Numbered from the stretch's first letter, positions 25,762 through 35,285 are shown. The stretch is DNA of 64,000 bases from Gardnerella coleohominis (GCF_002896555.1 NZ_MNLH01000001.1:394963-458962), one strand, 5' to 3'. The notes: generated by a model not told the origin, from the letters alone. Translations and numbers: made by a program.

Positions 25762-27066
25762 GTGAAGTCAATTTTTAGCAAAGATAATATCTTTATTCGT
25801 ATGAGCTCTATTAGTCCAGCATTGCGATGGGCGTTGGTTGGTTTCTGTTTTTCTATGCTTGGCAATCAAGCGTATGAAGGCTCGGTTTTGCCTTCGATTA
25901 TTATTTTTGGCTTGCCGGCGTGGGTGATTGGTTTTCGTAAGACTTTTATGACGGTTGCCGATTTTCTTTCGCCATGCTCTGGTTGGATTGTTGATAAGCT
26001 TGGCGGTTTTCGCGCTCTTGCTATGACTGAGGGTGTGGAAGGCGTGCTAAGTTTGCTGCCGCTTCTTATGCCTTACAATTCTCTAGCGTGGAAGTGGTCA
26101 CTTGTGGCTCTTTCTTGCGCATTGTTGATTACTGGTCAAGTGATTGATATTGCTAGCGAAGTTTTCGAGGTTGATGCTGCAGGCGGAGACGACAGCATGA
26201 TTGTCAACTACAGCGGCATTGTAAGCGTTTTGGCTAGTATTACTGGAACGTTGCTTGGCTCTCCACTTGGTTCGTGGATTGCAAGCTGGTCGGTTCCTGC
26301 GGTTTTGATTTTCTCGTCCGTAACTTCTTTTGCAGCTTGCGCCACGAGATTTATTATGAAGCAAGACATTGCGCGAGTATCTTGCGAAGTAGTTGAAGGA
26401 TCAGATGAGACTAATGAAGTAGAGGAAGCGTCGCAAGATGCAGAGAATGAATCGCAAGAAAATCAAGCAAATGATGCGACTAACAAATCTACATCTAAGC
26501 AATCTGCGAATCCATCGCTCAAGAGTAAAATCATGCTTCTTGCTGGCTCGCTTTTGGTTGCTTTTATTCCTGCATGCTCTGTTTCTTATATTCTTCTTGG
26601 TCTTGGTAATCAATATGGCTCTAAATCTTTAACAATACTGTATATTTTCACTGGTGTAGGAAGCGTGCTTGCGTCCGTTTTGTATGCGCATTCTTCCCAA
26701 AAACTCGGTTTAAGAAAAGTTGCGATTTTAGGTATTGCTGTGAGCTTGGTTTCTTATTGCCTTATGTTTAGTAGTCTTTTGCCAGTGATGTGGGTTGCGT
26801 TCTTCCTTGAGGCGATTGGCGGAATGTTACTAGTAGAGCCGATTATTGTTGCGCGTCAGATTCTGTTTAAAGGTAGTTCGCTCGCAAAGTTTTCTGGTTG
26901 GGCGCGACTCGCATTTGCGATTGGTGCTACTAGCGGATCTTGGATTGGATTTGCATTCTCGTCTACGTTCCAATGGCAGCTTTTGCCTATACTAGCGTTG
27001 ATTTTTACTGCAGGTTTGCTGGCTGTTTTGCCGCAGTTGCCAAACACGAGCTACTCTAGAGATTAG
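25762..27066 (+). CDS. MFS transporter with charged central loop
   Basis: A 434-residue major facilitator superfamily protein with about 12 membrane segments in two halves. The N-terminal half carries SGWIVDKLGGFRALAM, the loop 2-3 motif A equivalent (G-x-x-x-D-x-x-G). The loop between halves (about residues 210-255) is unusually acidic and rich in Glu, Asn and Gln (ETNEVEEASQDAENESQEN). The start is GTG at 25762 with AGGGGAG some 13 bases upstream; the spacing is long, so an ATG at 25801 is possible. The substrate cannot be predicted; it is likely an efflux permease. Confidence 0.85.
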   Translation: MKSIFSKDNIFIRMSSISPALRWALVGFCFSMLGNQAYEGSVLPSIIIFGLPAWVIGFRKTFMTVADFLSPCSGWIVDKLGGFRALAMTEGVEGVLSLLPLLMPYNSLAWKWSLVALSCALLITGQVIDIASEVFEVDAAGGDDSMIVNYSGIVSVLASITGTLLGSPLGSWIASWSVPAVLIFSSVTSFAACATRFIMKQDIARVSCEVVEGSDETNEVEEASQDAENESQENQANDATNKSTSKQSANPSLKSKIMLLAGSLLVAFIPACSVSYILLGLGNQYGSKSLTILYIFTGVGSVLASVLYAHSSQKLGLRKVAILGIAVSLVSYCLMFSSLLPVMWVAFFLEAIGGMLLVEPIIVARQILFKGSSLAKFSGWARLAFAIGATSGSWIGFAFSSTFQWQLLPILALIFTAGLLAVLPQLPNTSYSRD

Positions 27067-27069
27067 GGA

Positions 27070-27131
27070 TATAGCGTCGATTTTTACGTCGATTTTGACG
27101 TTGATTCTAGCGTCGATTCTAGCGTCGATTC
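27070..27131. repeat. Short tandem repeat after MFS gene
   Basis: About five copies of a 12-15 base unit like AGCGTCGATTCT lie between the transporter stop and the next ribosome binding site. Confidence 0.7.
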
Positions 27132-27158
27132 CAACAGTATTCGGAGGTGTTATTGTAA

Positions 27159-27581
27159 ATGAATCTAACAGATGTGCAAATCAAAGAGTACGAAAAGTAT
27201 GATAGCAAAGATATTCCAAAGCTGTATGATTCCGTTGGTTGGTCTGCGTACACAGATGATTTAGCTGCCTTGGAAAATGGTTTTAACAATTCGCTCAAGG
27301 TTTTAGCTGCGTATAAAAATGATGAGCTAGTTGGCATTGTTAGGGCCGTTGGTGACGGGTATACGGTTGTTCTTATTCAGGATATTCTTGTTTTGCCTGA
27401 GTATCAACGCCAGGGGATAGGGTCTGCTTTGTTAAAAGCGATTGTGGATTGCTATCCTAATGTTCGTCAAATTCAGTTGACTACGGATTCTACTGAAAAA
27501 ACTATTGCTTTTTATAAGTCTGCTGGTTTTATTGAGCTTTCAGAAATCGAGTGCTGTGGTTTTATAAAAGATAGAACATGA
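27159..27581 (+). CDS. GNAT acetyltransferase
   Basis: A 140-residue GNAT-family enzyme. VVLIQDILVLPEYQRQGIGSALL holds strand 4 and the acetyl-CoA pyrophosphate loop (Q-R-Q-G-I-G). IQLTTDSTEKTIAFYKSAGF holds the C-terminal helix and strand with the conserved Tyr. CGGAGGTGT precedes the ATG at 27159. It shares no operon signal with neighbours apart from same-strand direction. Substrate unknown; small GNATs of this type often modify amines or protein N-termini. Confidence 0.88.
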   Translation: MNLTDVQIKEYEKYDSKDIPKLYDSVGWSAYTDDLAALENGFNNSLKVLAAYKNDELVGIVRAVGDGYTVVLIQDILVLPEYQRQGIGSALLKAIVDCYPNVRQIQLTTDSTEKTIAFYKSAGFIELSEIECCGFIKDRT

Positions 27582-27587
27582 TACAGT

Positions 27588-27720
27588 TGCTTTTATCGAT
27601 ATTATTTTAGAAAGTTATTTTTATCGATATTATTTTAGAAAAGAAATAGCAAAAAGTAGAAATAGCAAAATAGTATAAATATTAGAAATACTAGAAATAG
27701 CAAAATAGCAGCGATAGAAG
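27588..27720. repeat. AT-rich tandem repeats before ABC gene
   Basis: Two copies of TTTATCGATATTATTTTAGAAA are followed by several copies of AGAAATAGCAAAATAG. No gene is present. Confidence 0.7.
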
Positions 27721-27751
27721 AGATATATAAAGGAAGTGAGAGGTAACGAGA

Positions 27752-29572
27752 ATGAGAAAAACTGACGACGCGGCAAATCAAAATTCATCCGCAAATCAAA
27801 ATACTGCGTCAAATCAGCAATCGCCTGCGAATCAGCAATCGCCTGCGAATCAGCAATCATCCAAACTACATCCCGACGTAAAAAATTACGTAAAACTATT
27901 TTTCAAGGAAAACAAGCTTGTAGCTTTTCTTTCGATGATAGTTTTTATTGCATTGTCTATGATTTTTACTGCTATTTCCTGGATTTTGCAAATTATTTTC
28001 GACTATATGGCAGGTAAAGAATCCTACTCTTTAACTACTATTTTGCTGCTTTGTGTTTCCTTTATGCTGGTAATCTCCCTGATTTTCGCGTTGAAGCGCA
28101 GTGCATACCCTCGCTTTCTTGAAAAAGCAATGAATCAGTATAAAGAGTCTGTTATCAAGAAGCTTTTAAAAAAGAGTTATAGTGATTTTTCTCTTGCGAA
28201 TTCCGGCACGTATCTTTCTGTACTTACTAATGATTGCGAGCGTATTCAAGAAAAGTATTTGAAGAAGATTTTTGATTTTGTTCAAGACATTCTTATGCTT
28301 GTAAGTTCGCTAGCTCTTATGATTTACTATAGTCCGCTGCTCACTGTTATTTCTCTTATTATTTCCGTGCTTCCTATGGCGTGCTCGATTCTTACAGCTA
28401 ACGAAATTGCCACTCGCGAGGAGCAGGTTTCTAAGTCGAACGAGTCTTACACGGCCCTGACGAAGGATGTTTTGAACGGCGTTTCGGTTATTAAGAGTTT
28501 TAAGGCGGAGCAAGAGGTTATTAACCGTTATCAGAATCAGTCGATGGAGCTTGAGCATACGAAGAATCTTCGCGAAAAAACGATGACTACTGTTTCTGCT
28601 CTTGGCACAATTTCAAGTCTTGGGACTCAGCTTGGCGTGATGCTTATTGGTGCTTGGATGGTTAACGCTCATATTGGTGTTATTACTGCTGGAATGGTGT
28701 TAGCTTTCACTAATTTGATGAATGGCGTGCTTCAGCCTATTGCAACTCTTCCGCAAATGCTTGGCGAGATGAAGGGCGCTAAGAAGCTTATTGGTAAGAT
28801 GGCTGATTATATGAGTAACGCTAAGGAAGATTCTGGCGAGATCATTGACGATTCTATTAAAAGCGTTGTTTTGCGCGATGTTTCGTACGCTTATGATGCT
28901 GATCATAAAGTCTTGAAAAATGTAAATCTAACTTTGCAAGCTGGAAAATCTTACGCGATAGTAGGACCTTCTGGTGCCGGTAAGAGTAGTTTGATTAATC
29001 TGCTTATGGGCTATTACAAGGATTATGAAGGTAATGTGCAGCTGGATAATCACGAGCTTAGCAATGTGAGCAAGAGTTCGCTTTACGATAAGACGACTCT
29101 TATGCAGCAGTCTGTGTTTATGTTTGATGCTTCGATTTTAGATAATATTACGCTTTTTAAGCCGTTCCCGGATTCGGAAGTGGATCGCGTGATTCATTTG
29201 GCTGGTTTGGATGATTTGATTGCTGCTAAAGGTAAGGATTATCAGTGCGGTGAGAACGGTAGTCATCTTTCTGGCGGTGAAAAGCAGCGTATTGCTATTG
29301 CGCGAAGTTTGCTTAAAAAGTCCGAGATTCTGCTGGTTGATGAGGCAACGAGCGCATTGGATAACGAGACAAGCGTGAACGTAACGCAGTCTATTTTGGA
29401 TTTGCAAGGAATTCTTCGACTTGTTGTAACTCATCGCTTGGATGCCAATTCGCTTAAGCAATATGATGAGATCCTTGTGATGAAAAGCGGCGAGCTTATT
29501 GAGCGCGGAAGCTTTGAGGATCTTATGAATCAGAAGGCTTACTTCTACTCGCTTTACACTGTGTCTATGTGA
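27752..29572 (+). CDS. ABC exporter, fused membrane and ATPase domains
   Basis: A 606-residue half-transporter. Residues 1-38 are an Asn/Gln/Ser-rich tail with ANQQSP repeated from tandem DNA units. Six membrane helices follow (about residues 55-335), then the nucleotide-binding domain with Walker A GPSGAGKSS near residue 408, LSGGEKQRIAIARSLL near 505, Walker B ILLVDEATSALD near 527 and the H-loop VVTHRLD. Start ATG at 27752 follows GAGGTAACGAG. It probably works as a homodimer exporting a lipid, peptide or drug. No partner half-transporter is adjacent. Confidence 0.92.
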   Translation: MRKTDDAANQNSSANQNTASNQQSPANQQSPANQQSSKLHPDVKNYVKLFFKENKLVAFLSMIVFIALSMIFTAISWILQIIFDYMAGKESYSLTTILLLCVSFMLVISLIFALKRSAYPRFLEKAMNQYKESVIKKLLKKSYSDFSLANSGTYLSVLTNDCERIQEKYLKKIFDFVQDILMLVSSLALMIYYSPLLTVISLIISVLPMACSILTANEIATREEQVSKSNESYTALTKDVLNGVSVIKSFKAEQEVINRYQNQSMELEHTKNLREKTMTTVSALGTISSLGTQLGVMLIGAWMVNAHIGVITAGMVLAFTNLMNGVLQPIATLPQMLGEMKGAKKLIGKMADYMSNAKEDSGEIIDDSIKSVVLRDVSYAYDADHKVLKNVNLTLQAGKSYAIVGPSGAGKSSLINLLMGYYKDYEGNVQLDNHELSNVSKSSLYDKTTLMQQSVFMFDASILDNITLFKPFPDSEVDRVIHLAGLDDLIAAKGKDYQCGENGSHLSGGEKQRIAIARSLLKKSEILLVDEATSALDNETSVNVTQSILDLQGILRLVVTHRLDANSLKQYDEILVMKSGELIERGSFEDLMNQKAYFYSLYTVSM

Positions 29573-29605
29573 GGTTGTTTTAACGCTTGTGCAAAGCTCC
29601 AGTAA

Positions 29606-29643
29606 GTAAACAAATTCGGGGAGGTGTTCTTGATTTTGTTTAC
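29606..29643. repeat. 38-base GTAAACAAA...TTTGTTTAC element
   Basis: It begins GTAAACAAA and ends TTTGTTTAC with a directional core (TTCGGGGAGGTGTTCTTGA). Other copies of the same 38-base length are at 38211-38248, 48637-48674, 51443-51480, 51496-51533, 51549-51586, 63162-63199 and 63235-63272. Confidence 0.88.
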
Positions 29644-29654
29644 AAACACGCAGG

Positions 29655-29870
29655 ATAAGCGCGACGACCTGCCTAAGCACTAATCCTCACGGCGTAGCCG
29701 TTCGGCTGATTTGGCTTAATTGTGAAGCACATCGTGCTTCACAATTAAGCCAAATCACGCTTTGACCGAGCTTGAAATTCCAATAATTTCAGACTCAGTC
29801 AAAGCGCTAACGAAGGCTGCTGATTTGGTGATTGATTATTTTCAGCGATTGGCTACTTTGTGGTGATATG
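29655..29870. repeat. Composite palindromic element
   Basis: It begins with CGCGACGACCTGCCT. It then holds a perfect 24-base inverted repeat (29707-29730 with 29734-29757, loop ATC) and a second hairpin, CGCTTTGAC ... GTCAAAGCG. It ends with GCAGCGATTGGCTACTTT-like sequence. A related copy at 59860-60060 keeps the same two-hairpin plan with different stem bases. There is no gene in this stretch. Confidence 0.85.
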
Positions 29871-30021
29871 ACCTGCTTTTTCGCTACATTTTAAGGAATT
29901 GCGTTGTTGCTTGCAGTGTTTTCTTTGATTTAAAATTTTGCAGAATAAATCTTAGAAAAATCTATATTTATTTAATGTTTATGTGTAATTTAGATTGTAT
30001 AGATTTAGAGAAAAGGTAGAG

Positions 30022-32130
30022 ATGGAACAGTTTAATCAGAATGGCTCGAATGATATAGATAACTATGAATCGAATGAGCAGAATCAGACAAATCCAAACA
30101 ATGATAATGGCTTACATGATCAAGGTGAATCGGTTGCTGTGAATAATAGCGTGAATAATAGTGCGAATAATAGCAATGGCAATGACCGGTATCAGCAGAA
30201 TCAGCCATCTCAGAATCAGCCATCTCAGAATCAGCCATCTCAGAATCAGCAGTATCAACAGAACCAGTATCAGCCATCTCAGTATGCTCAGAATCAAAAC
30301 TGGTATGGACAATATCCTAATCAATATCAAAATTCGCAATATCAAAATTCGCAATATTATAATAATCGAGAATATGTGAATAATCAGTACAATCAAAATG
30401 CCAATAATTTTTCGGCTCAATATCCATACAATTATACTGTAAATTCGAATGGCACGGGTTCGTATTCTTCCGATTATGTAAAGCAGTCTGCTCCATATAA
30501 TGCAATGAACGCGGACAGTTCATATTCATCGGATTCTACTTCAGTTAAAGTAAATTCTTCGAATTTTAATCTTAAAAGTTTATTAACTAAGCGAAACAAA
30601 ATTATTGCAGCAGTAGTTTGTTTATCAATATTGTTGTGCGTAGTTGTAGCTTTATGCGTTCCCCAAAAACATAATAATAGTAAACGAGCGGCTACTGCAA
30701 GCTCGCAGTCTGACTCGCATAAGCATTCAAGCGCTGATGTGAAGACGGAGCCAAAGCGTCAAGAGAACCCAGATGCGGTCGACGCCGGTGGTCCAGCTGA
30801 TTACTCTGCATTGCCGCTCAACCAGATTTATGATCAAAATTGGTACAAGGTGGGTAGCGAGTTGGTGGCTACTCCAGGGTACACCAATAACCATAATGTC
30901 GTCGGTATGGATGTAGATGCGCCAGTAAACGATCACGATGGCTTTTACAACTTCTACAATGCGCGTTACAAAATCGATTCGGCCGCCGAGAAGGGTCAAA
31001 TCGGCAAGGTGATCCGCAGCGAAATCTCTAATAGTGATGCTGATGACGACGCTATAATGGAGTACTACCGTGTGGCAAGTGATAAACGTGGAACGCTGCC
31101 AAAGCTGACAACTGCACAGCGCAATTATCTTGAGGGCTGGAACTCCGTTACGGACAACTTCAACAAATATACGCGTGAAAGCTTATACTCTGGGCGTATC
31201 AGCATTGATAAGATGATGAGCGCTACTATTACCACAACGTATAACTCCCGTCACCCAGGATCAGTGGGATATGCTGATATGTATCAAAGCAACGAGAGGG
31301 AGACGAATGTGCCATACGTGGACGAAAATGGCGACAGTATTGAGTTTAAGAAGTCTGCTCATTATGACAGCATAATGAGCGTAGCACGCTGGATGATGTA
31401 CGATCAGGGGTTCTACAATGTTCACGCAAGTCCGGCTGGCGCTTGGGGTACTTGCCGTTTGGATAACCGTGGTTATGTGGAGGCCGTGCAGATTGTGATA
31501 CCGTCCCAAGACAAGCCAGACAAGTTTGACGTGATGGTTGGCGTGTTGGATGATATCTACTTTAACCGTGTGTTAAGTAGAGACATTTATTATCACGTGG
31601 CGGACTACAGTGGTACGGATGACTACGCCCTATATGCTTCGGTGTTGCGCCAAAGCAATAAGAGCACTGGCATTTTGCCATTCCGTGCTATTTTGCACGA
31701 TGTTGACCGTCCGTTGCGCGCGAAGGACAACGAGCTGCCGCGTGTTATGAAAAAGTTTGGCATCAACGATAATGAGATTGGTAGAATCGTTGGTAACAGC
31801 TTCAATACCCTTATTGGCAGTAACATGTTCGTCGATAATGAGATTAGAGACGAGGGCTATGGAGAGTATACCCATCGCGGTGATGTTGAGGCTCTGCCAC
31901 ATTACAAACAATACGTAGGGAGTGGAAATTGGGCGGTTTATCTTAATGGCCTCAATGCCCACTCATCCGAAGGTGTTGATGATGTTACGCGTTACCGCGC
32001 TTTTGTGGTAAAGACGGCACCAGTTAATCGTAGATGGTATGGTCAACCAAGACGGCGTATCGATTATGATGATGCGATGTCAAATTATGATGAGTTTGTA
32101 AAGCATGACCGTGCGGTGTTTGGCAATTAA
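30022..32130 (+). CDS. Membrane-anchored protein with N/Q-rich cytoplasmic region, unknown function (702 aa)
   Basis: Residues 1-190 are extremely rich in Asn, Gln, Ser and Tyr, with repeats such as NQPSQ (four in a row) and YQNSQ. One membrane helix follows at about residues 193-213 (IIAAVVCLSILLCVVVALCV), then an extracellular domain of about 480 residues with no recognised family. Its segment KSAHYDSIMSVARWMMYDQGF ... QIVIPS closely matches the protein of the next gene. The start at 30022 follows AAAGGTAGAG. The two genes are 12 bases apart and surely cotranscribed. The role is unknown; surface exposure is inferred. Confidence 0.78.
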   Translation: MEQFNQNGSNDIDNYESNEQNQTNPNNDNGLHDQGESVAVNNSVNNSANNSNGNDRYQQNQPSQNQPSQNQPSQNQQYQQNQYQPSQYAQNQNWYGQYPNQYQNSQYQNSQYYNNREYVNNQYNQNANNFSAQYPYNYTVNSNGTGSYSSDYVKQSAPYNAMNADSSYSSDSTSVKVNSSNFNLKSLLTKRNKIIAAVVCLSILLCVVVALCVPQKHNNSKRAATASSQSDSHKHSSADVKTEPKRQENPDAVDAGGPADYSALPLNQIYDQNWYKVGSELVATPGYTNNHNVVGMDVDAPVNDHDGFYNFYNARYKIDSAAEKGQIGKVIRSEISNSDADDDAIMEYYRVASDKRGTLPKLTTAQRNYLEGWNSVTDNFNKYTRESLYSGRISIDKMMSATITTTYNSRHPGSVGYADMYQSNERETNVPYVDENGDSIEFKKSAHYDSIMSVARWMMYDQGFYNVHASPAGAWGTCRLDNRGYVEAVQIVIPSQDKPDKFDVMVGVLDDIYFNRVLSRDIYYHVADYSGTDDYALYASVLRQSNKSTGILPFRAILHDVDRPLRAKDNELPRVMKKFGINDNEIGRIVGNSFNTLIGSNMFVDNEIRDEGYGEYTHRGDVEALPHYKQYVGSGNWAVYLNGLNAHSSEGVDDVTRYRAFVVKTAPVNRRWYGQPRRRIDYDDAMSNYDEFVKHDRAVFGN

Positions 32131-32142
32131 AATGAGATGATT

Positions 32143-33348
32143 ATGGAACAAATGTCAAGCAATAGCAATAATGAAGTGCAGAACAAAGAGCAAGAGCAGA
32201 AGCATGAGAAGCTGCAGAAACGCTTGTTGGCTGCGGGCGTGGCTGGAGCGGTAGCGTTGATTGGCTTTACGGTGTTCAAGGGGCCGCGTGAGTTTGTTGG
32301 TGGTGTGGTGAACCGAGTTAGCTGGTTCTTTCAGGGGCGCGATGAAAATGGCATTCCCAAAAAAGGCTACTACTCTACTTGGTCACGCAAAGATTTAGAG
32401 GGAAATGGTTTGCGTGCTTACAATCCTAATACCGATAAAGATAAGTTTGACAAGAATGGCTTTGAGCGAGAGCTTAATATGCCGGAAAATTATGTTTCCA
32501 ACAGTCGGATAGTGGTAGAAACTAGCGCCGAGAAGGGGCAGTTTGGCCCAATTCTTAAAAACGGCGTGGTAGATAGCGACGTTGACGAGGCTGCCATGAA
32601 AGCGGCGTATGTAAGTTATTGTAAAGCTGGCCAGGAATATGGCTCGCCAGAGGTATCGCGGAGCTTTAATGAGCATGAAGGGGCTACTAAAAGACAGAAA
32701 ACATTTTTGACCGATGCAGCAAGCCGCTTTGATGGACAATATGATGCATTGTGCGATGTGGAGCAAAAAACACCAATTGAGCCGGATTTACTATTGGTGA
32801 AATATTTTCAAAACATATCTCGGAGCGATGGTAGCTCGCTTTATGTTGATAAAAACGGTAATCCGGTGACTCTGAATGAGTCAGCACACCGCGATAGCTT
32901 AATTAGCGTGGCGCGGTATATGCTGTACAAGCAAGGATTTTCAAAAGTTCAAGTGACGCCGGGTGGTGTGATAGGCACTTCGATGGTTCTTAGCAATAGG
33001 GATGACAATGGAAATTATTGGACTGGTGCTATTACTGAGATTGTTGTGCCATCAAAGACTGATCCAAATAAGTTTGATGTATATTCCGACTATATTTATC
33101 TGCCGTATTACTTTAGGTTTTATGGCCGGCTGTTAAGCTTTAATGAAGATGATGGCAATAAGATGATAAGCATAGGTGGAGAGATGTTAATTGAACATAC
33201 AAATATGTTGCGTGATAAAAATAAGCACTTGATGCCATTTCGAATTGTGGCCCACAACGTTGAGCGACCGTTGAGCGATGAACATAAAATGACCGGTCCG
33301 GATTATAAAAGTGAGCTGGATCATATTGCCGATAAATTCAAAGGCTAA
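32143..33348 (+). CDS. Membrane-anchored paralogue of the preceding protein (401 aa)
   Basis: A short charged N-terminus rich in Glu, Lys and Gln precedes one hydrophobic helix (about residues 28-46, LLAAGVAGAVALIGFTVF), then an exported domain. ESAHRDSLISVARYMLYKQGF, TPGGVIGTS and EIVVPSKTDPNKFDV line up with the C-terminal half of the preceding protein, and both end with (M/L)PFR(I/A)...VERPL-like segments. The long N/Q-rich region is absent. ATG at 32143 is preceded by a weak GAG; ATG at 32137 is the alternative. The unit closes with a terminator. No family recognised. Confidence 0.78.
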   Translation: MEQMSSNSNNEVQNKEQEQKHEKLQKRLLAAGVAGAVALIGFTVFKGPREFVGGVVNRVSWFFQGRDENGIPKKGYYSTWSRKDLEGNGLRAYNPNTDKDKFDKNGFERELNMPENYVSNSRIVVETSAEKGQFGPILKNGVVDSDVDEAAMKAAYVSYCKAGQEYGSPEVSRSFNEHEGATKRQKTFLTDAASRFDGQYDALCDVEQKTPIEPDLLLVKYFQNISRSDGSSLYVDKNGNPVTLNESAHRDSLISVARYMLYKQGFSKVQVTPGGVIGTSMVLSNRDDNGNYWTGAITEIVVPSKTDPNKFDVYSDYIYLPYYFRFYGRLLSFNEDDGNKMISIGGEMLIEHTNMLRDKNKHLMPFRIVAHNVERPLSDEHKMTGPDYKSELDHIADKFKG

Positions 33349-33354
33349 TATTTA

Positions 33355-33393
33355 AAATAAATCACCACCTAACAGAGGTGGCGATTTATTTTT
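33355..33393 (+). terminator. Terminator after the paralogous pair
   Basis: AAATCACCACCT pairs with AGGTGGCGATTT (one wobble) and is followed by ATTTTTTC. Confidence 0.9.
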
Positions 33394-33429
33394 TCATTGA
33401 CTATTTCGTGCGATTTTTTGCTACACGCC

Positions 33430-33745
33430 TAAGAGTTGTTCTTTGCGTTGAAAGCGCACTGTGCTTTCAACTTTGAGCAAGCTCGGCGCTCCGAGTTGCC
33501 TTCGCGCGCTACGCTTTAAGCGCTCAAGCAGGTCGTTGCGCTGCGTTAGTGTCTGATTTTGCTCGTTTTAAGACACTGGCGCAGTATGGTTTCTGCGTGG
33601 GCGCGAATGTCTCTGTTTTGCGAAGTAGCCATTAAGTGCAGATTTGCAGCGATTGGCTACTTTGGGATATTGAGAGTTTAAATTATCCAGATTATAATAG
33701 TAGCCATTAAGTGCAAAATTGCAGCGATTGGCTACTTTGGGATTG
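33430..33745. repeat. Composite palindromic element and two AGTAGCCA/TGGCTACT repeats
   Basis: 33438-33560 is an inverted copy of the composite family, with GAAAGCGCACTGTGCTTTC as its palindrome and AAGCAGGTCGT at its end. After that come TGTCTGATTTTGCTCGTTTT (again at about 35207) and two 40-base repeats (33623-33663 and 33699-33738) framed by AGTAGCCA and TGGCTACT. Nothing coding is seen between 33396 and 33876. Confidence 0.8.
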
Positions 33746-33876
33746 GCTAGTTATGCATACTTGTTGCAGTGCTTGCGGAAAGATTTGTGTAACGATAGTA
33801 GCAATAAAAAGATTTGCATATCAATATCGCAGTGCCTCCGCGCGTTTGCACAATACTTATTGAAAGGATGCTAAAT

Positions 33877-35139
33877 ATGCCTGTTAAAGAAATAAAAAGA
33901 GACTATTATATCCAAAAGCTCGATTCGGCGAAAAATAATGGTCTTATCAAGGTAATATCTGGCATGCGCAGATGCGGTAAAACGTATATTTTAATGAAAC
34001 TATTTTATGACCATTTGATTGCGGATGGTGTAGAAGATAATCATATTATTCGCATAGCATTGGACGATAGAAGAAATAAAGACTTGCGTAATCCTGATAA
34101 TATTCTTGCGCATGTTGATGAGCTTCTGAAAGACGATAATACATACTATCTGTTTATTGATGAAGTTCAAATGATGGACGATTTTGTAGATGTGCTTAAT
34201 AGTTTTCTGCATATTAGTAATCTAGATGTTTACGTTAGCGGTAGTAATTCTAAATTCCTTTCGTCGGATATAGTTACAGAATTTAGAGGAAGAAGCGATC
34301 AGATTAGAATTTACCCTCTTTCGTTTTCTGAATTCATGTCTATTAATGAAAAAGATGAGCGAGATGCTTGGGAAGAATATTGGAGATTTGGTGGTCTTCC
34401 TCAAGTTGTTTTAATGGAAAGCGATGAGCAAAAACGCGAGTTCCTTCAATCAGTTTTTGAAAACACTTATAAAAGAGATATTCTTGATCGTCATGCAATA
34501 CGGAAAAGAAGTGAACTTGATGATGTTACTAGAGTAATCGCTTCTTCTATTGGCGCTTTAACTAGCACTAGAAAAATCGTCCAAACGTTTAAATCTGTTT
34601 CACAGGTTTCGACTACAAGAACGACTGTTGAGAGATATATCTCTTATTTAGAAGATTCGTTCCTTTTAGAGAGTGCTATTCGATATGACATTAAAGGCAG
34701 GAAGTATATAGGTAGTCCTGTGAAGTATTATTTTACGGATCTTGGTGTGAGGAATGCGTTGCTTGGCTTTAGGCAGATGGAAGAAACTCACATAATGGAA
34801 AATGTTATTTACAATGAGTTAAAACGTCTTGGTTACAAGGTGGATGTTGGTAGTGTGCAAGTTAGTGAAGTGAATAAAAATGGTAAATCGGTTCGCAAGC
34901 AAACGGAAGTTGATTTTGTTGTAAATATGGCAGATCAAAGATTTTATATTCAATCTGCACTTGCGTTACCTACTAGAGAGAAGACGTTGCAAGAAGAGAA
35001 ATCTTTGATGAATATTAGTGATGCGTTCCGTAAGATTATTCTTGTTGGTGGGAGCGTAAAGCCTTGGCATACTGAGGAAGGCGTTCTTGTATTGGGATTG
35101 CTGAATTTCCTTCTTAATCCTGAAACTATTTACATGTAA
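33877..35139 (+). CDS. AAA ATPase with DUF4143-type C-terminus (third)
   Basis: A 420-residue protein. Walker A GMRRCGKT is at residues 29-36, Walker B YYLFIDEVQ near residue 92, and the sensor-like YVSGSNSKFLSS follows. A winged-helix segment (VSTTRTTVERYISYLEDSFLL) lies in the middle. The C-terminal TEVDFVV keeps the nuclease-fold acid, but the following strand reads YIQSAL without the E-x-K, so nuclease activity is doubtful. ATG at 33877 follows GAAAGGATG; an earlier in-frame start at 33814 has no such site. It is surrounded by repeats on both sides, suggesting mobility. Function unknown. Confidence 0.9.
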   Translation: MPVKEIKRDYYIQKLDSAKNNGLIKVISGMRRCGKTYILMKLFYDHLIADGVEDNHIIRIALDDRRNKDLRNPDNILAHVDELLKDDNTYYLFIDEVQMMDDFVDVLNSFLHISNLDVYVSGSNSKFLSSDIVTEFRGRSDQIRIYPLSFSEFMSINEKDERDAWEEYWRFGGLPQVVLMESDEQKREFLQSVFENTYKRDILDRHAIRKRSELDDVTRVIASSIGALTSTRKIVQTFKSVSQVSTTRTTVERYISYLEDSFLLESAIRYDIKGRKYIGSPVKYYFTDLGVRNALLGFRQMEETHIMENVIYNELKRLGYKVDVGSVQVSEVNKNGKSVRKQTEVDFVVNMADQRFYIQSALALPTREKTLQEEKSLMNISDAFRKIILVGGSVKPWHTEEGVLVLGLLNFLLNPETIYM

Positions 35140-35168
35140 GGATTTGTGATTTTTACAGCTGAGATGTC

Positions 35169-35285
35169 GCAAGTAGCCATTAAGCGCAAAATTGTTTCTG
35201 CACGCGTGTCTGATTTTGTTCGTTTTAAGACACTGGCGCAGTATGGTTTCTGCGCGAATGTCTGATTTTGGCTACTTTGTGGTTT
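35169..35285. repeat. Interrupted AGTAGCCA/TGGCTACT repeat
   Basis: The left end AAGTAGCCATTAAGCGCAAA and the right end TTTTGGCTACTTTG are separated by a block (TGTCTGATTTTGTTCGTTTT ... CGCAGTATGG) also found near 33550. It looks like one repeat inserted in another. Confidence 0.65.

Noticed and set aside
29138..29680. Minus-strand frame of 180 codons over the ABC gene end
   Set aside because: It overlaps the well-supported ABC ATPase domain; no family match and no start signal.
30112..30420. Plus and minus hydrophobic frames in the N/Q-rich region
   Set aside because: They are alternative readings of CAG/AAT repeats; the main frame with membrane helix and paralogous domain is convincing.
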